The translations under genes and the position numbers were made by a program. A DNA stretch of 64,000 nucleotides from Hysterangium stoloniferum (lineage: Eukaryota; Basidiomycota; Agaricomycetes; Hysterangiales; Hysterangiaceae). Positions 36,122 to 47,963 of this stretch are shown here, one piece after another. Where the stretch lies: assembly GCA_015178975.1 (NCBI GenBank), contig WHVD01000040.1, positions 310,001 through 374,000 of the forward strand, read 5' to 3'. Below the pieces are notes generated by a model, which worked only from the letters and a program-made list of their open reading frames with translations, did no database searches and was not told the origin of the DNA. Positions within the stretch are counted from its first letter, which is position 1, and each line of letters opens with the position of its first letter.

Positions 36122-36551
36122 ATGGTGCCCTTCATACCCCTCATTCTCGCTTTCTCCATTGTCGCTGTGAGGATTACACGGGACCTCAGATACGATCAAT
36201 CAGATCGCCCGTGGGCAGCCGCCTGTAAGGATACAAAAGGATTGGCGAATTATACTGACTTCGCAATAATCCCTTATTTCCCTTACATTGGTGGATACCT
36301 TAATGTTACGGAGAATGATGTGCAATATTAATTTGGGAATTGCTGGTCCATCACGGCTAACAAGTAAGTTATATATATGTGCTGATCACATTTTGCTCAA
36401 TTACACAAATCGCGCAGGTCGCTGCTGTAGATACCATGGTTTCAAAATTGCCTTAACTGCATTTACCAGGTTGACAGACAACGACGCAGAGGATGTGGGC
36501 ATTGTCCAAGCCGTTGTTCAACAGCTCAGACCCACTTACTGCGGGTTGTGA
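36122..36551 (+). pseudogene. Cerato-platanin-like secreted protein, disrupted
   Basis: Cerato-platanins are small secreted fungal proteins of four cysteines and a double-psi barrel fold; several trigger plant defence or necrosis. Family features seen: a signal peptide from 36122 (MVPFIPLILAFSIVAV), the segment FPYIGGY, an NCW near 36345, a segment related to the mid-protein core and the typical end TYCGL just before the stop at 36549-36551. One intron is apparent (donor about 36363, acceptor about 36418). An in-frame stop lies at 36329-36331, ahead of NCW, and after the intron the conserved core continues in two different frames, so at least two lesions separate the halves. Expression of a full-length product is not expected. 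Confidence 0.65.
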
Positions 36552-37088
36552 TTTATAAACCATACCTGCCTGTGAGTGTTCAACCGCTTTGTGCGGTCTA
36601 CGAGTTGAATGGTGTTTCATTAGTACAGAAAATAGAAAGGGAAGGAGTGACAAGCTGGAGGTTCGTCTTCCTTGTAGTTGATATTTGACGATTTATTCAG
36701 ACTAAGAGTCGGCTATCAGGAGAATTTCGAGCGAGAAAACAAGTCCTTCAAGCTCAATTACAAGAGATCTATGAACTCAGATTGGCAGCAGAGAAAAAGC
36801 TTTAAAACTAGAGGACGCACGTTAAGCAAACAAATGCACCCATCAAGTCAACAGACAATGATAATGATCTGTGATGTTATTCCTTCTTGAGTTTACTCAC
36901 TGGCAGCTCATCCAAAGCAGCCAATCTCCGATATCATTTTAATTCGATTTTATATTGGCTAAAAATAATGTGTCGCGAGAATCGTGGGAGCAGTGCGAAG
37001 TTCAAGTTGACATGTAGCACACGCTTCTGCCACGCACCCAGGCTGTGACGCCTCAAGGCCTCAAGCTTCAGACACTATCCTCCTGGCA
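36552..37088. other. Intergenic, no supportable gene
   Basis: A 70-residue open stretch (36678-36890) is Lys/Arg/Ser-rich with no domain and no partner exon. The rest is presumably the promoter of the next gene. Confidence 0.4.
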
Positions 37089-38297
37089 GTGCAATATCCA
37101 TTATCTCTAATGTCACCACAACTTAACACAGACATTCTATTATACCTTAGCGCTTTCATTCCAGACGAAGCGTTACGTGATATGTTCGCTGTCAGCCCTT
37201 TATTTCTTGGCCTGGCCCTGGATATTCGCTATCGCAGTGTCTCCCTATACCTAGATGATGGAAAGATGCCGCTACTTATTCAGATCCGAAGGATCATGCA
37301 AGTTTTCAACAGACATTTCCTCATGTAATAAACTTCAAATTGACAATGTGACAGGACTCCGGCAATCATCCATCGTGTCCGTCAAATCATTCTTCACCCA
37401 ACACGATCGGTGAAAAGCAGAATCAATCGAGAGAGAGATTGTCCACTTGAATTGCCTTGGTGGGAGCTATTCCAGAGAGCAATCTCTTATTTAAAAGTAC
37501 TCCCGAATTTGTCGCAGCTTGAAATTCGATGGACGCAACCAATGGAGAGTATTTGGCGGCCATTACTATACAAAGGTTTTTTTACTGTGGCATGGGGGAC
37601 CCGACTAGCGACGGACATGCAGACCATAACGATTCATACCCATTTAAAAAATATCAGAGCTCTTGGTCTTCATTACTTTCCCATCAGCCGAATTCGTACC
37701 CTCACACTCATTATCCACGGTCAAAAACCTGACCGGTTGCCGAGAGATAGAGTAGATTCGCAGATGAACTCACTCATTCATTTCATTCGTGGTACCCGGG
37801 GAACACTGGTAACATTAACGCTTGAGTTACAAAGATCCTGTATTACCTCCCTGTCTTTCTTGGACGATATCGGATACTTTCCCTTCATTGAATTGACGAA
37901 ACTTGGAATCCCTTTCGCAGGAATCCGTCATGCTGGCTTCCTCCCTTTGACACGATTCCTGAAACTGCATTCAAATACGCTGAAGGATCTCCAACTATCA
38001 CCTCCTGCATCCCAAATCATGCCTGTCACTGGCACTTGGGACCTAAAGGCTTCACGAGCGTTGGAAACAGGCACTACGTCGTGGAAATATTGGCTTGCGT
38101 CTACACCACCGATATTGCTCAGACTGTGTAGTCTCCACATGGAGCTTCCACAGAGATACGACACTAGCAACATCACCTTTCTTTACTCGTATATTGGCCC
38201 AGGGCCGTCGCTAACTCGTATTTATATCAATGGGAAGGCTTGCACCCAGGATACTATAAAGGCACATTCCATGCTCTTAGACCAAGACCAAAGTTAA
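37089..38297 (+). CDS. F-box/LRR-like protein, two exons
   Basis: About 383 aa from exons 37089-37297 and 37355-38297. The N-terminus resembles a degenerate F-box of basidiomycete families (LNTDILLYLSAFIPDEALRDMFAVSPLF), which in intact form binds Skp1 in SCF ubiquitin ligases. The C-terminal part has leucine-rich segments (LPNLSQLEIRW, IRTLTLIIHG, TLVTLTLELQ, FIELTKLGIPF, NTLKDLQLSPP) typical of LRR-like substrate domains. The single 57-bp intron has a GC donor (gcaagt) and a good AG acceptor, and only this junction keeps the frame. The start may be the Met at 37110 instead. No break seen. Confidence 0.68.
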
Positions 38298-40074
38298 TTT
38301 AGGGACATGCGGTGGCTCAATAATTATTTCTCCTCCTACAGTGAGACCACCCTCTTCAATAGTACTCGAGGCTCATTCTCATTCTCAAATAAGTCACAAA
38401 AGGAATTACTAGTCCAATGCAAGCAAAATGCGAAGTAGCCTGAATTCGTTTTGAAAGATGGGAGATGGGAGAGTCGATTCAATTTTTTTTTTTGTGGAGC
38501 GTTAATCAGTTGGGACAAGTAGCCAAGCTGCTCTCCGTAACTCCGCTGAAGTTTCACGGGCTAAGGAAATAACTACAATTATGACACACTGCCGGAGAGC
38601 CGGCAGGTATTGTGGGACCGAGCCCGTCGTCATTGGATTTAGTTGCACTACAACCTAAACACAGCGCCGAGGTTCAAATTCTTGATCTCAGAATATCCTC
38701 TAAAATTCATGGAAAATATAGAGTTGGCAAGAAAATTTAACTTTTTGAAGATGCATGGTAAATTTTATATATTCTAAATAATTCTCCGGCACGTTCGAAA
38801 TTGAACCATACAGTTTCGGGAGCATTGGGGCATATTCGAGAATTGAGAATTGCATCCCAAAAAATTTTATATAGTTCAATCCGGAAAGTGCCTAAAGCAT
38901 GCATTAGAATATATAAAATTTTCCTATGCATTTCAGGAATTTGAACATTCTCAGAAAAACTTTACAATTAAAGAATATTCCGAGATTGGGGAGTTGAGCC
39001 TGAGCGCCGTGAAAGCTGTTACAATAATTGCCACAGTTGAAAAACTGTCCTTTTGTATAGAATGCGCATCAGGTCGTTCCTTCCCAAGTTTTTTGTAATT
39101 ATAGGAGTCGTTGTTTTATTCCAAGGGTATGTCATGACAAATAATGCGCCTTCCATGGAAAGTGGGTGCGCGACCTCTGTTCTCAATCACATCAGAATTT
39201 TGGAGGACCAAGGTCTTCTGACTATCCAGCATTCAAGTCTCAAGCCATCCACCTTCCACAGGCCAGTTCCCGTTGGTTGATATGAGCTATTCCATAAAGG
39301 TGTGTCGGCGGTTGCATTGGAAATTCACATCGGATGGCGAGGAACGTCACGAGATTCAAACAGTTCTTTCACAAGTTTTCGCAGTGGCGTATCGCATCCA
39401 TTCGGTCAAGATAACAGTTTGAGAAGAATTTCAGGAGGCTCCTTATTTCGGACAAAATGGAAACCAATATTCAATACAACACCACACAATATTCCAGAAT
39501 TAAAGGGACTGGCAATGAAGGAGGGTACACTACATGAATGGCATATTACCCCGCCTTTTCTTCATGGGCACTGTACATTCCGATTTTTCTCTGACACCGC
39601 CGTTCTTCCCTTCCTTCCCCTCAATCCAACTATCCTGTTTCACAAGTGAGGGCGGGGATGCAACTGGAACGATAAGTCATGGCATGCAACTACTTCCAGA
39701 CACTTTGCCTGACCTCGAATGGATCTAAACAGACATCTCTCATTAGAACCTTGGAGTGTGATTTATCGTCTCCTCCAACCACATCGTGTACTGAAACTCT
39801 AGTGCTTAAATTTACTCGGAGGTGGGCGGGAGGAGACTATGACATTTTAGGTCGCCACTTCCCGAAGGTAGTCCGGACTGAACAATATTACTTGCCTCAA
39901 AAGCCCTATAATTCCTGACGATACTGAATGTTCCCTAATGTATATAAATCTCTTCTGCCTGCCATGAAGATCGAATACAACAACACCAATGTCCATCAAG
40001 TAATGAAATTGTAAGAGCCAAAGTATTCAAGACATCCACTAAACATGACAACTAGAACTCTTCGTACTTCGGAA
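38298..40074. other. Intergenic, no supportable gene
   Basis: AT-rich, short ORFs only. A 25-27 bp inverted repeat (GGTAAATTTTATATATTCT near 38758 and AGAATATATAAAATTTTCC near 38907) could be a small hairpin element or chance in AT-rich DNA. Confidence 0.4.
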
Positions 40075-41041
40075 TCAGTTTAATCCAAAGACTCGCCAGA
40101 TGGCACGTCCAATAGCTCCGGTGCTGTCGTCAGGTTTCGCTGCGCGTGCCCGACCGTCTTTGGCAATATCCCCACTCATAATGCCAGATTTTTCACGGAG
40201 ATCTATCATTTTATTGACCATATCTGGTAAGAGCTCAGGGTGACCTGATCAAGAGCTCGAGTCAGAAAAACGGATAAATAGTGAGTTGTTCTCACTACCT
40301 TGGAAACATAATATATGGAGTTGCGATGGGTCGTTTTCACAAGGGAGAGCCATCACTTGCACAGGGGTCACACTGCTGCTTCCCAGAAGTATGAATTTAG
40401 GAGGTAGAGACGGTACGTGGTCGCGATGCAGTTGTTGGATCCTCTAATTGTAGATCTATTAGTAAATCAGAAGGAAAAAACAGATGGCGTTAGTCACAAT
40501 AGTGGGAACGCCGAATATTTCTTTTCCTTTCTCAGTCAATTCGACATCTGTCGTGCCGAGTTCCCAAATACCATTATTTGGAACGCACTCGCCGCCAAAG
40601 GCACGTGCTACTACCTGATGACCGAAGCAAATAGCTATCACAAATTAAACCCAAAACTAACGGAGCAGTAAAACATGCTACTACCGATAATTTTGACTTG
40701 CGGCTTTGTTTCAGCAATGGACTTGATATAGGAAATAAGGCGAGATATCCAAGGGGCGTCAGCGTAAGCGGATGCATCTATTTGAGCCAAAAATAAGTAA
40801 CCTATATATCTAGGATAACTCACCTACCTGCTTCAGTTAAGATAACCGCGTGATATTCGGTATCCGAAGAAGGGTATTCCTGACGGTTTACCACATCAAA
40901 GCCGTCGATTACAAACTTTGCATTAGGATCTGGTAGAGACGAATTAAAGAAACGAATGAAAATATCAAGGTAATCCCCGTATTCTTTAAGTACAGCAGGA
41001 TTTGGCGTATCACACTGTAGGAGAGCAAGGCGAAACACCAT
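40075..41041 (-). CDS. Class I glutamine amidotransferase-like protein
   Basis: Predicted cytosolic GATase1-fold hydrolase, the type annotated in fungi as GMP-synthase-like or gamma-glutamyl-peptidase-like. The start at 41041 gives FRLALLQCDTPNPAVLKEYGDY, typical of the family. Further on: DGFDVVNRQEYP, an exon with WISRLISYIKSIAETKPQVK, the nucleophile elbow AICFGHQVVARAFGG (catalytic Cys), then HRDHVPSLPP with the catalytic His region, and a C-terminus ending with GAIGRAIWRVFGLN before TGA (40075-40077). About four introns; those near 40780-40827 and 40640-40688 splice in phase. An open frame continues upstream of 41041 to 41242, but that extension does not look like family sequence. All expected catalytic segments are present. 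Confidence 0.8.
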
Positions 41042-41242
41042 CGATGACTCAACGTTTATCGATGCTAGCGTATATCCTCCGAGCCGACGCTTAATGTAAT
41101 ATTCCCACGCTTTGTCGCGTCGCTGTCCATGTTTGGATAAGCGGATCCCGTGGAAGTGAATTTGGGGCCGCAGGCTCCATGCATGGGAGATGAGCGAGCC
41201 CCAACAGCATGCCAAAATAATAGTAAATGCATGAAAAATCAA

Positions 41243-41634
41243 TCTAAACTATGAGTTTTAGGGTAATGTGTAACAAATGTGCTAAGTCAACTGATTCGAC
41301 TTATATATATATAGTACCTGTAACAAATGTACTACAGTACGATGAGTAAACTAGACACATGAATGGTGGTGGTAACGTACCTCAGTCGACTCGGGTAAGT
41401 GATTCAACTGAGGTATGGGGGGTGCTAGTATCAAAAATAAATAGATGTAATTAAAATTAGAGTGAGACAATGATATATACGATTAAGACACGATACAGTA
41501 TAATGTAGCCATGTGGACTTGGCAGGCGATATGTGTATGAGACATTGCTTGAGTGATAGGCATGCATAAGCCTAGTTTGTAATGACACAATGAAGGAGCA
41601 GGAAAGGGTGGGATGGGGGGGAAAAGAAAATTAC
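41243..41634. other. Intergenic, no gene
   Basis: AT-rich DNA with TATATATATA near 41305 and a pair of GTAACAAATGTGCTA / GTAACAAATGTACTA words. It is the likely promoter region of the amidotransferase gene. Confidence 0.35.
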
Positions 41635-44083
41635 TCAAGGGAAGGCTGAGCAATGCCTTGTGGAGGGTGGGGAGAGTAAAACAAGGTTGTGGGGGCTTAA
41701 TGACTGGGATCCTAACGCCTCCCATACATCACATTCCTTCATAATGTCTAACTCCTTAGTAATCAGGCCCATCCAAATATCAGGGTGAGTCATTGCTTCA
41801 TTATAAGAGTTTGGGAGCCAGTAATTCATTGGATCAGGCAATTTGTCAGAGTGTGGATTCACATTGGTAATGAGCACTCGGATACCGCTGGCCATCAGTT
41901 TCTCTTCAGTCACCCAGTCTGCTCCTGCATCCCTTGCTTCCCATGTAATATGCTCAGACTCTTGAGAATCAAGGATTGCTTGCATCAGCACATGATGACG
42001 CATGGAATGCATGGTTGTGGGGGATCCAGCAGTGTTGCAGTGGTCATCGTCGACTCAGGTAACACAGTGTTTGTTGTGGGCATAACTTGACCTATTGATG
42101 TGCCAATGGGCAATTTCTGTTTTCATTAATGGGCAGTTCATGTTTCTCCCCTCAGTTAATGGTCCAGGTAAAGTCTTATTTCCCAAGCCTTCTTGAAATA
42201 TAATGTCCCTAGAAGGGAATATGCACTGCATCACAGGGTCATATAGCTGGTAGGTGTTGTGTCCAAAGTAGCCAATTAGGACACATGGAATGAATCAAGG
42301 GTCGAGTTTGCTCAAACTGCTACCAGCATCAACTGGTATTTTTGCATATGCATTGCATCCAACTGGGTGAAGATGAGACACATTTTGATACCACAGTTCA
42401 AATGGGGTGATTGAGGGGTTCTGGGTCACAGGTATGAAATTATTATGGTATATCACAGTTGATGTGAGTTCACACCACATGGAAGAAGGAAGTCCCATTT
42501 CATGGAGCAAGAAATGTACTCATGCAATAATAGTTTGGTGGGCTCATTCAGTGACACTGCTAGATTGGGAGGAACATGCTGTTGTAGTCTCATGTACAAT
42601 GCCTTGTGCTGTGAGATACTCACCCCATAATGTGTTACAGAACTCCATACCTTCATCTGTGCATATTCACCATACTTGATGTTTGGTCTGCTGCTCTGTC
42701 AAAGCAATACTGTGTTTCAGCACCTTCAGGCTTGTTTCAGCTTGCTTATCTGCAAGGAAGTACCCATCAATGCTGGTCATCAGGTATAGTTTCCCCCCCA
42801 TTGATCTAACCCTTGATGGCCCCCACAGGCCAATGTATATTTGTGTTAAGTTCTGGATCTCTGGGTGGAATTTCTGGTGGATATTCCGGACACTTCCCAG
42901 AATGTGTCCACAGAGTTCTGGAGAATTAGTCTGGGGAGTATTGGAATATTACCAGAGTACAGGATGGACTTGGCTCCAGCGTATGTGCTGCACCCTCATG
43001 CACTCACTTGGGTGTCCATATTTCAGAGGGTGGATATATGCTGGAGTGTTTATGGAAACTCAGAGTTCTGGATATCGAGTGTACAGAAAGACAGAAGGGA
43101 TAAGAAACTAAGTTGAGATTAAAACTGAGGAGTAAGTACATGACTATGGAAGACTATAGATGTTCCAATAATTGTACTACAAGTCTGGGAGTATAATTAG
43201 ACCTATTTGGAACTGTTTCCAAACTAGGCGTATGATAACATGTCTGATAAATGAGGAAACAAGGATGGGGACAGATCAGGGAATAAGAGCAAGAACAATA
43301 AACAAATGAATGAACATCTGTCAACTAGGTAGTTACCAAATGCAGAACAAAGGAAGGGAGTTGGAATATCCATAGATATCCAATACTATCTGGAAATGGA
43401 TCCTAACACTATAATGATTAAGTGTGCATATTTCCAGGAATGCCATGGGTCCCAGGCAGGTCAGAACATTGGCATAGAGAAGTGACAAGGATTGACAGGG
43501 ATGATCGAGTGAAGGTTGGGTCATGGATTAAAGATGTACATATATAGAAGGAGTCCAGTTCAGGAAATTACCAAGGACACTCAGAGATGCTAGCTGGGAA
43601 AGGGCAAAGTCTGATGGGTTCTGGATCATAACCAGAGGTGTCTAGTTGAGGGTAGAAAACCAGAATGGAATTTGAGTTGAAGGGTACTTGAGGGATGAGG
43701 GTCAGGTTCCAGTGGATTCTGGATCTTGATACTAGTCCAGAAGATGGTTTGGAACCTGATATGATATCCAGGAATACTCTGTGGAGTCTTGGGAACAGAT
43801 CTTCAGAATTTGTTTGCTGGTTTCTGACTTGTGATTATTGTTCATGTGAAAAAAAACAATGAGAATGTTTGCCCATTATACAATCCTCACATACTCCAGG
43901 GGTAGGTTCAGGGTTTGTGATATCCAGACTGTCAACAATCATGTTGTGATGCATATGGGCAATTGTTTGATGGGTGATATGTCTGAGATGTCAATGTTAT
44001 GTATTGATGTCAACTGGCTTTATGTGAGATCATCTAGCATAAGTGGTTACATTGTCCTTTGCCATAATTGCTTGTAACCATGT
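41635..44083 (-). pseudogene. Ty1/Copia polyprotein relic, split by a solo LTR
   Basis: Minus-strand fragments in the order of a Copia pol: pre-integrase zinc region (PGVCEDCIMGKHS, about 43860), integrase core (IYIGLWGPSRVRSMGGKLY to DEGMEFCNTLWGEYL, about 42840-42630), then LHEMGLPSSMWCEL and GCNAYAKIP (42510-42300), and the beginning of reverse transcriptase (NSYNEAMTHPDIWMGLITKE, about 41830). RT beyond that, RNase H and LTRs of its own are missing. Several stops and frameshifts. Reading across the LTR at 42844-43807 after removing it and one TSD gives a continuous integrase frame (SKQIYIGLWGP). Confidence 0.85.
42844..43807 (-). repeat. Solo LTR inside the Copia relic, reverse orientation, TSD ATTTG
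   Basis: Begins TGTTAAGTTCTGG, carries in reverse the U5 block (GGACTTGGCTCCAGCGTATG near 42963) and CATTTGGGTGTCCATATTT-type words shared with 8770-9237. ATTTG flanks both sides (42839-42843, 43808-43812), and the Copia frame resumes across it. The far end (CTTCAGA) is not the canonical CA terminus, so that boundary is less certain. Confidence 0.7.
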
Positions 44084-44129
44084 ATTATGGAGGTACATCG
44101 TTTCAATGTTTTCTAAAGTATCAAGGTTG

Positions 44130-44977
44130 CCGTCCGCGGTACCAAGGTAACTTGCCACAGACTGGAAATCCCACCAGACTCCGGGCACTAACTTATATGC
44201 ACCTGCACCCTATACGCACCCGTTATCAGTTCACCGGAATTCCCACTGGACTCTGTACGTCAGACTCATCTACATCCGTCTTCGTTACATTGTGTTCCAG
44301 TCACTGGAAAACCCACTGGACTCCGTTCTGTCTATATCCAACCTCGTCCTGCATGTCAGTCACCAGACCCTGCTCAGTACAACCCATCACCTCTCTAACA
44401 GAGCCCCATTCCTGTTTTAGTCAAATGACCTGTCACGATTTGGACTCCGCTCCCGCTCCGTTTCCCATTATGGTTCATGATTTGTCACTATTTGGACTCT
44501 GCTCTCCATTCCATCCCGTTCCTAACACCAATTTGGTGTTTACTATTCCCGTTTTATGTTTTGCTCGCTTCATTTCATTATTACTGGATTCGGTATGACA
44601 TTTACTCCACGGTCTATTTAAACTGGCAGATGTTGTACATACAATCCAGTCAGAAAATCGGCTTAGATTCCCCCTAGTAATCTAATATATTTTCCCGCTC
44701 TAATCCCTACTTGAATTACACCGCTCGCACTAGTCGGAGCCCACGGGCGCCTGCGTATCTATCTCTCTCACACCATCTCGACTCACAACCCACGACCTCC
44801 GACCTCCGACCTATGACCTCTCGACCACGACCCCCACCTGGACTCCCCGGGATTCCCATCTCCCTGTCTGAAATTGGACGACATGATCTAGCGAGGGTGC
44901 AGCCTATAAGCTGAAGCCAAGTCCTACTGGATATTCCGCAGGTTTCTCCCGAGACCCACCCTGTACGTATCCTAACA
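44130..44977 (+). repeat. Solo LTR, gypsy family A
   Basis: Aligns over nearly its whole length to the LTR of the element at 50524: CCAGACTCCGGGCACTAAC, AATGACCTGTCACGATTTGGA, ACACCAATTTGGTGTTTACTA, AATCCAGTCAGAAAATCGGC, ATAAGCTGAAGCCAAGTCC, ending CCTAACA at 44977. The 5' end is diverged and I found no matching TSD. Confidence 0.8.
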
Positions 44978-45298
44978 CCGTGTTATCATAGGAGGGTGCA
45001 TCATCATCAGTAGGGTCATGGTCCCAACCCCCCTCCCACACATGAAAGGATTACTGTCTTTGTTGAGAAATATGGCTCCCCTGAAAATCAAGCAACAGCC
45101 AGCCTGGTTGAAATGTCCAATGGATAACAGATTATGCAACAAACTGGGGGTATGTGATGCATCTACGAACCTAAGATTGACTGTTTTCCCTCCAAAAATT
45201 ACCTTCTTGTTGCCAACACCATGGATTCAGAATGTTGTTCCTCCCATGGTGGCTGTACTTCCTAGGAGAATAACCAAAGTTATTTATCCACTCAAGGA
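44978..45298. other. Unassigned repeat DNA left of the Tc1 insertion
   Basis: Ends in the block TTATTTATCCACTCAAG shared with 12350, so at least the last part belongs to the dispersed repeat interrupted by the Tc1 element. No recognisable protein. Confidence 0.5.
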
Positions 45299-46898
45299 CA
45301 GTTGCTTCCAAAACTGTCCCAATGTTTTGGTAATTCTCAATAAATGCTTTATAACCTACCAAATAAATGTTTTAAAATAGTGAAATTATTCTCACATATA
45401 CCTCAGCATACTAGCCTTGATATACCCCAATATTACATAATATAGATGGATATTGGTGTCACAGTGAATATTTAAAAATGACCAATCATTGGGACAGTTT
45501 TGCAACCACCCTTTTTGAATCAGATATCTTGTTATTCTAGTACTTTGTATGGCCTCCCTTAGGCTTTATTAGAGCATCAAGTCTTCTGGGCATATTTTCA
45601 ATCAGTTTCTGACACTTCTGAGGCTCAATATTTGCCCATTCCACTTCCACCCTCTCCTATAACCCCTAAACCCCCTTTAATGGTGAAGGATATTTCTGGA
45701 GCTGTTTCTTCAGGTGGAATCAAAGATGTTCTATGGGATTCAGGCAGGAGACTGCGCTGTCCAGTCTAACACCTGAATATGATTTTTAAAAAACCATTTT
45801 TGTGCCATCTTGGATATGTGTTTAGATTATTATCCTGCTGGAAAAGGGCCTCATCTGCTGGAATATCCAAATCTTCAATGCTCTGGGACAAATGCTGAGC
45901 CAGGATCTCCACATATTGTGCAGAATCAATCCTTCCTTCAATCTCTGCAAGCATTCCCACTCCATTCCAATCCATACAGCCCTACATCATAATATCTCCA
46001 CCTCCATACTTGACTGTAAGTTGGGTTGTCCTATCAGAAAGTGGTTCTCCAGCTTTCTTCAACACATATTGATGTCCATCTGACCCAATTTTATTGATAT
46101 TGGTCTCATCAGACCACAAGACCCTTTTCTGATCATCCACAGTCCAGTTTTGGTACTTGAGGGCAAAGCTTAACCTGGCCTTTCTATGTTGAGCCTTGAG
46201 CAAAGGTCTTTTTGCATTGACTACAGCTTTGAAACCATGCTGTTTCAAGGTCCTTCTGACTATTTTGGGTGAGACATGATATTTATGATGGAATTAATGT
46301 AGTGTGTGGCCTGGACAGCATTATCTAGTTTGCCAGAGGTGATTTGATATATGATCCTCCTTTGGTCAGTACGAGAAAGCTTGGATGGACATCCTCCTTT
46401 CAGGTTTTCTTTGTCTATCTCTATCTCCTAAGCAATTCTACTGATAGTAGATTTTCTAAGACCTGTTGTAGAGGCTACATTCCTATTGGAGAGTCCATTT
46501 TGTAGGAGGGAGATGGCTTGTTCTCTTTTGAGAGGGGAAATAGCCTTCATGATAAGAATGATAGTTAAAATGTGATGTTTCATGTCACATATTAATTAGA
46601 ACATCAAATAGATGTCATGTGAATTCTTTTGTAATTTTCCTGGCCCTCTAGAATATAATATGATATAATGAAATGTGTGAAAAGAGAGGGTTGCAAAACT
46701 GTCCCAATGATTGGTCATTTTTAAATATTTCACTGTGACACCAATATCCATCTATATTATGTAATATCTGGGTATATCAAAGCTAGTATGCTAAGGTATA
46801 TGTGAGAATAATTTCACTATTTTTAAAAAATTATTTGGTAGGTTATAAAGCATTTATTGAGAATTACCAAAACATTGGGACAGTTTTGGAAGCCACTG
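45299..46898 (-). mobile_element. Tc1 element with ~212-bp TIRs
   Basis: 1,600 bp. Terminal inverted repeats of about 212 bp (45299-45510 and 46688-46898) start CAGTTGCTTCCAAAACTG / CAGTGGCTTCCAAAACTG. The word CAAAACTGTCCCAATG occurs at both the outer and the inner edge of each TIR, which is the IR/DR layout of two transposase sites per end. Right flank TA, left flank GA (decayed TA). Copy 1 of the host repeat at 12350 (CAAGTATACATT) is the empty site. Confidence 0.88.
45766..46560 (-). pseudogene. Tc1-type transposase, broken
   Basis: Reading right to left: a helix-turn-helix (PLKREQAISLLQNGLSNRNV, about 46540), then RARLSFALKYQNWTVDDQKRV-like sequence with the first catalytic Asp in LWSDETNINKIGSDG, KKAGEPLSDRTTQ, MDWNGVGMLAEIEGRID, SQSIEDLDIPADEALFQQDN (second catalytic region). 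Stops and frameshifts separate these, and the final DxxNPIE region is unreadable. Non-functional. Confidence 0.85.
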
Positions 46899-47505
46899 TA
46901 TATATATTTATATTATTTGCTGTAGAATTAATATTTGATAAAATTCAATCCATCAGGTGACACTCTGGAGAATGGGGAAATATTAATATTTATCTTGCAA
47001 TTTGATAAAAGATAGTCAAACAATCATATGTAGATTATCCTTTTGGGGATAAATTCCACAACATGGATTGGTAGGCCAGATAGTTCTGGTTAAGTTTCTA
47101 AATTAAATAAATTAAAATTATGAAAACTGTTTTGAAAGGGTGCACAGATTTCAAAAAATACATCTTGTCCCAAAGATTAAGTCTGAACCCAAATAATTTT
47201 GTTTAATTATGACATTTGTGCATATTTTAAAAGTCACACAGATACCAGAGAGTACATCCTATCCCAAAGGTTCAGTAACAACCCAGATAATCTTGTTTAA
47301 ACATGACATTTGTGCATATTTTAAAAGAGCATATAAGTCTTAAAGATACAATTTTGGGGTAATAAGATATAAACTCATAGAATATGTCATCATAGCCAGA
47401 AGAAATTGTCTCACTTAACAATATGAAGACTTTTTCAGTAAAATTCGGGATATTCAATAAATTGTGACTATCCTCCTTAGTTTCCCATTGAATGGTGTAC
47501 AGTCA
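46899..47505. repeat. Dispersed repeat, copy 2 (right part)
   Basis: Matches 12365-12960 with the same order of blocks. It continues the copy whose left part ends at 45298. AT-rich, no coding signal. Confidence 0.75.
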
Positions 47506-47639
47506 CCTCCCTCATAAGCCATACCCCTGAGTTTGTGCCATATAGGTTATGAGGGAGTATGGGGTATGTGGGAGATTGGGTATAGATGGGACAAAGAAAT
47601 TCAGGCTTTCATATACACACTATTGTCTAATAGTGTACT

Positions 47640-47951
47640 TGTTAGAATATGATAATGTGATTAATTGTAATCTCATATCTCGTCTTGTGACTGTATAGGT
47701 TCTGACCGGTTCACACATGTGATTGTTATATTTAGTTTAGTGTTCACTAGATCCATAACACATTTATGCACAAACCAGTGCACAGACCATGTATTCTAGT
47801 ATATAGTTAGTTCAGATGAGGAGTAGATCCCTCATTTGAAAGCCTAGTTATATCACCAGTTTAGTATCTACCCGCTCTACTCTTAGTGGCTATGCTCCAA
47901 CAGTAGAGAGTCGTTGTACTGTGATCACCAGGCTAGCAGATTATTTTAACA
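47640..47951 (+). repeat. Short solo LTR, Copia-like
   Basis: 312 bp, TGTTAGAATATG ... TTTTAACA, flanked by GTACT (47635-47639) and GTACC (47952-47956), a 5-bp duplication with one change. The short length and TGTTAGA start suit Copia LTRs. It is unlike the gypsy LTR family elsewhere in the window. Confidence 0.7.
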
Positions 47952-47963
47952 GTACCATGAACA

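Noticed and set aside
38740-38940. Possible small MITE from a 25-bp inverted repeat
   Set aside because: Very AT-rich arms, no TSD and no second copy in the window; chance similarity is possible.
41041-41242. N-terminal extension of the amidotransferase frame to 41242
   Set aside because: The open frame continues, but the sequence is not family-like, and the Met at 41041 is directly followed by the typical family start.
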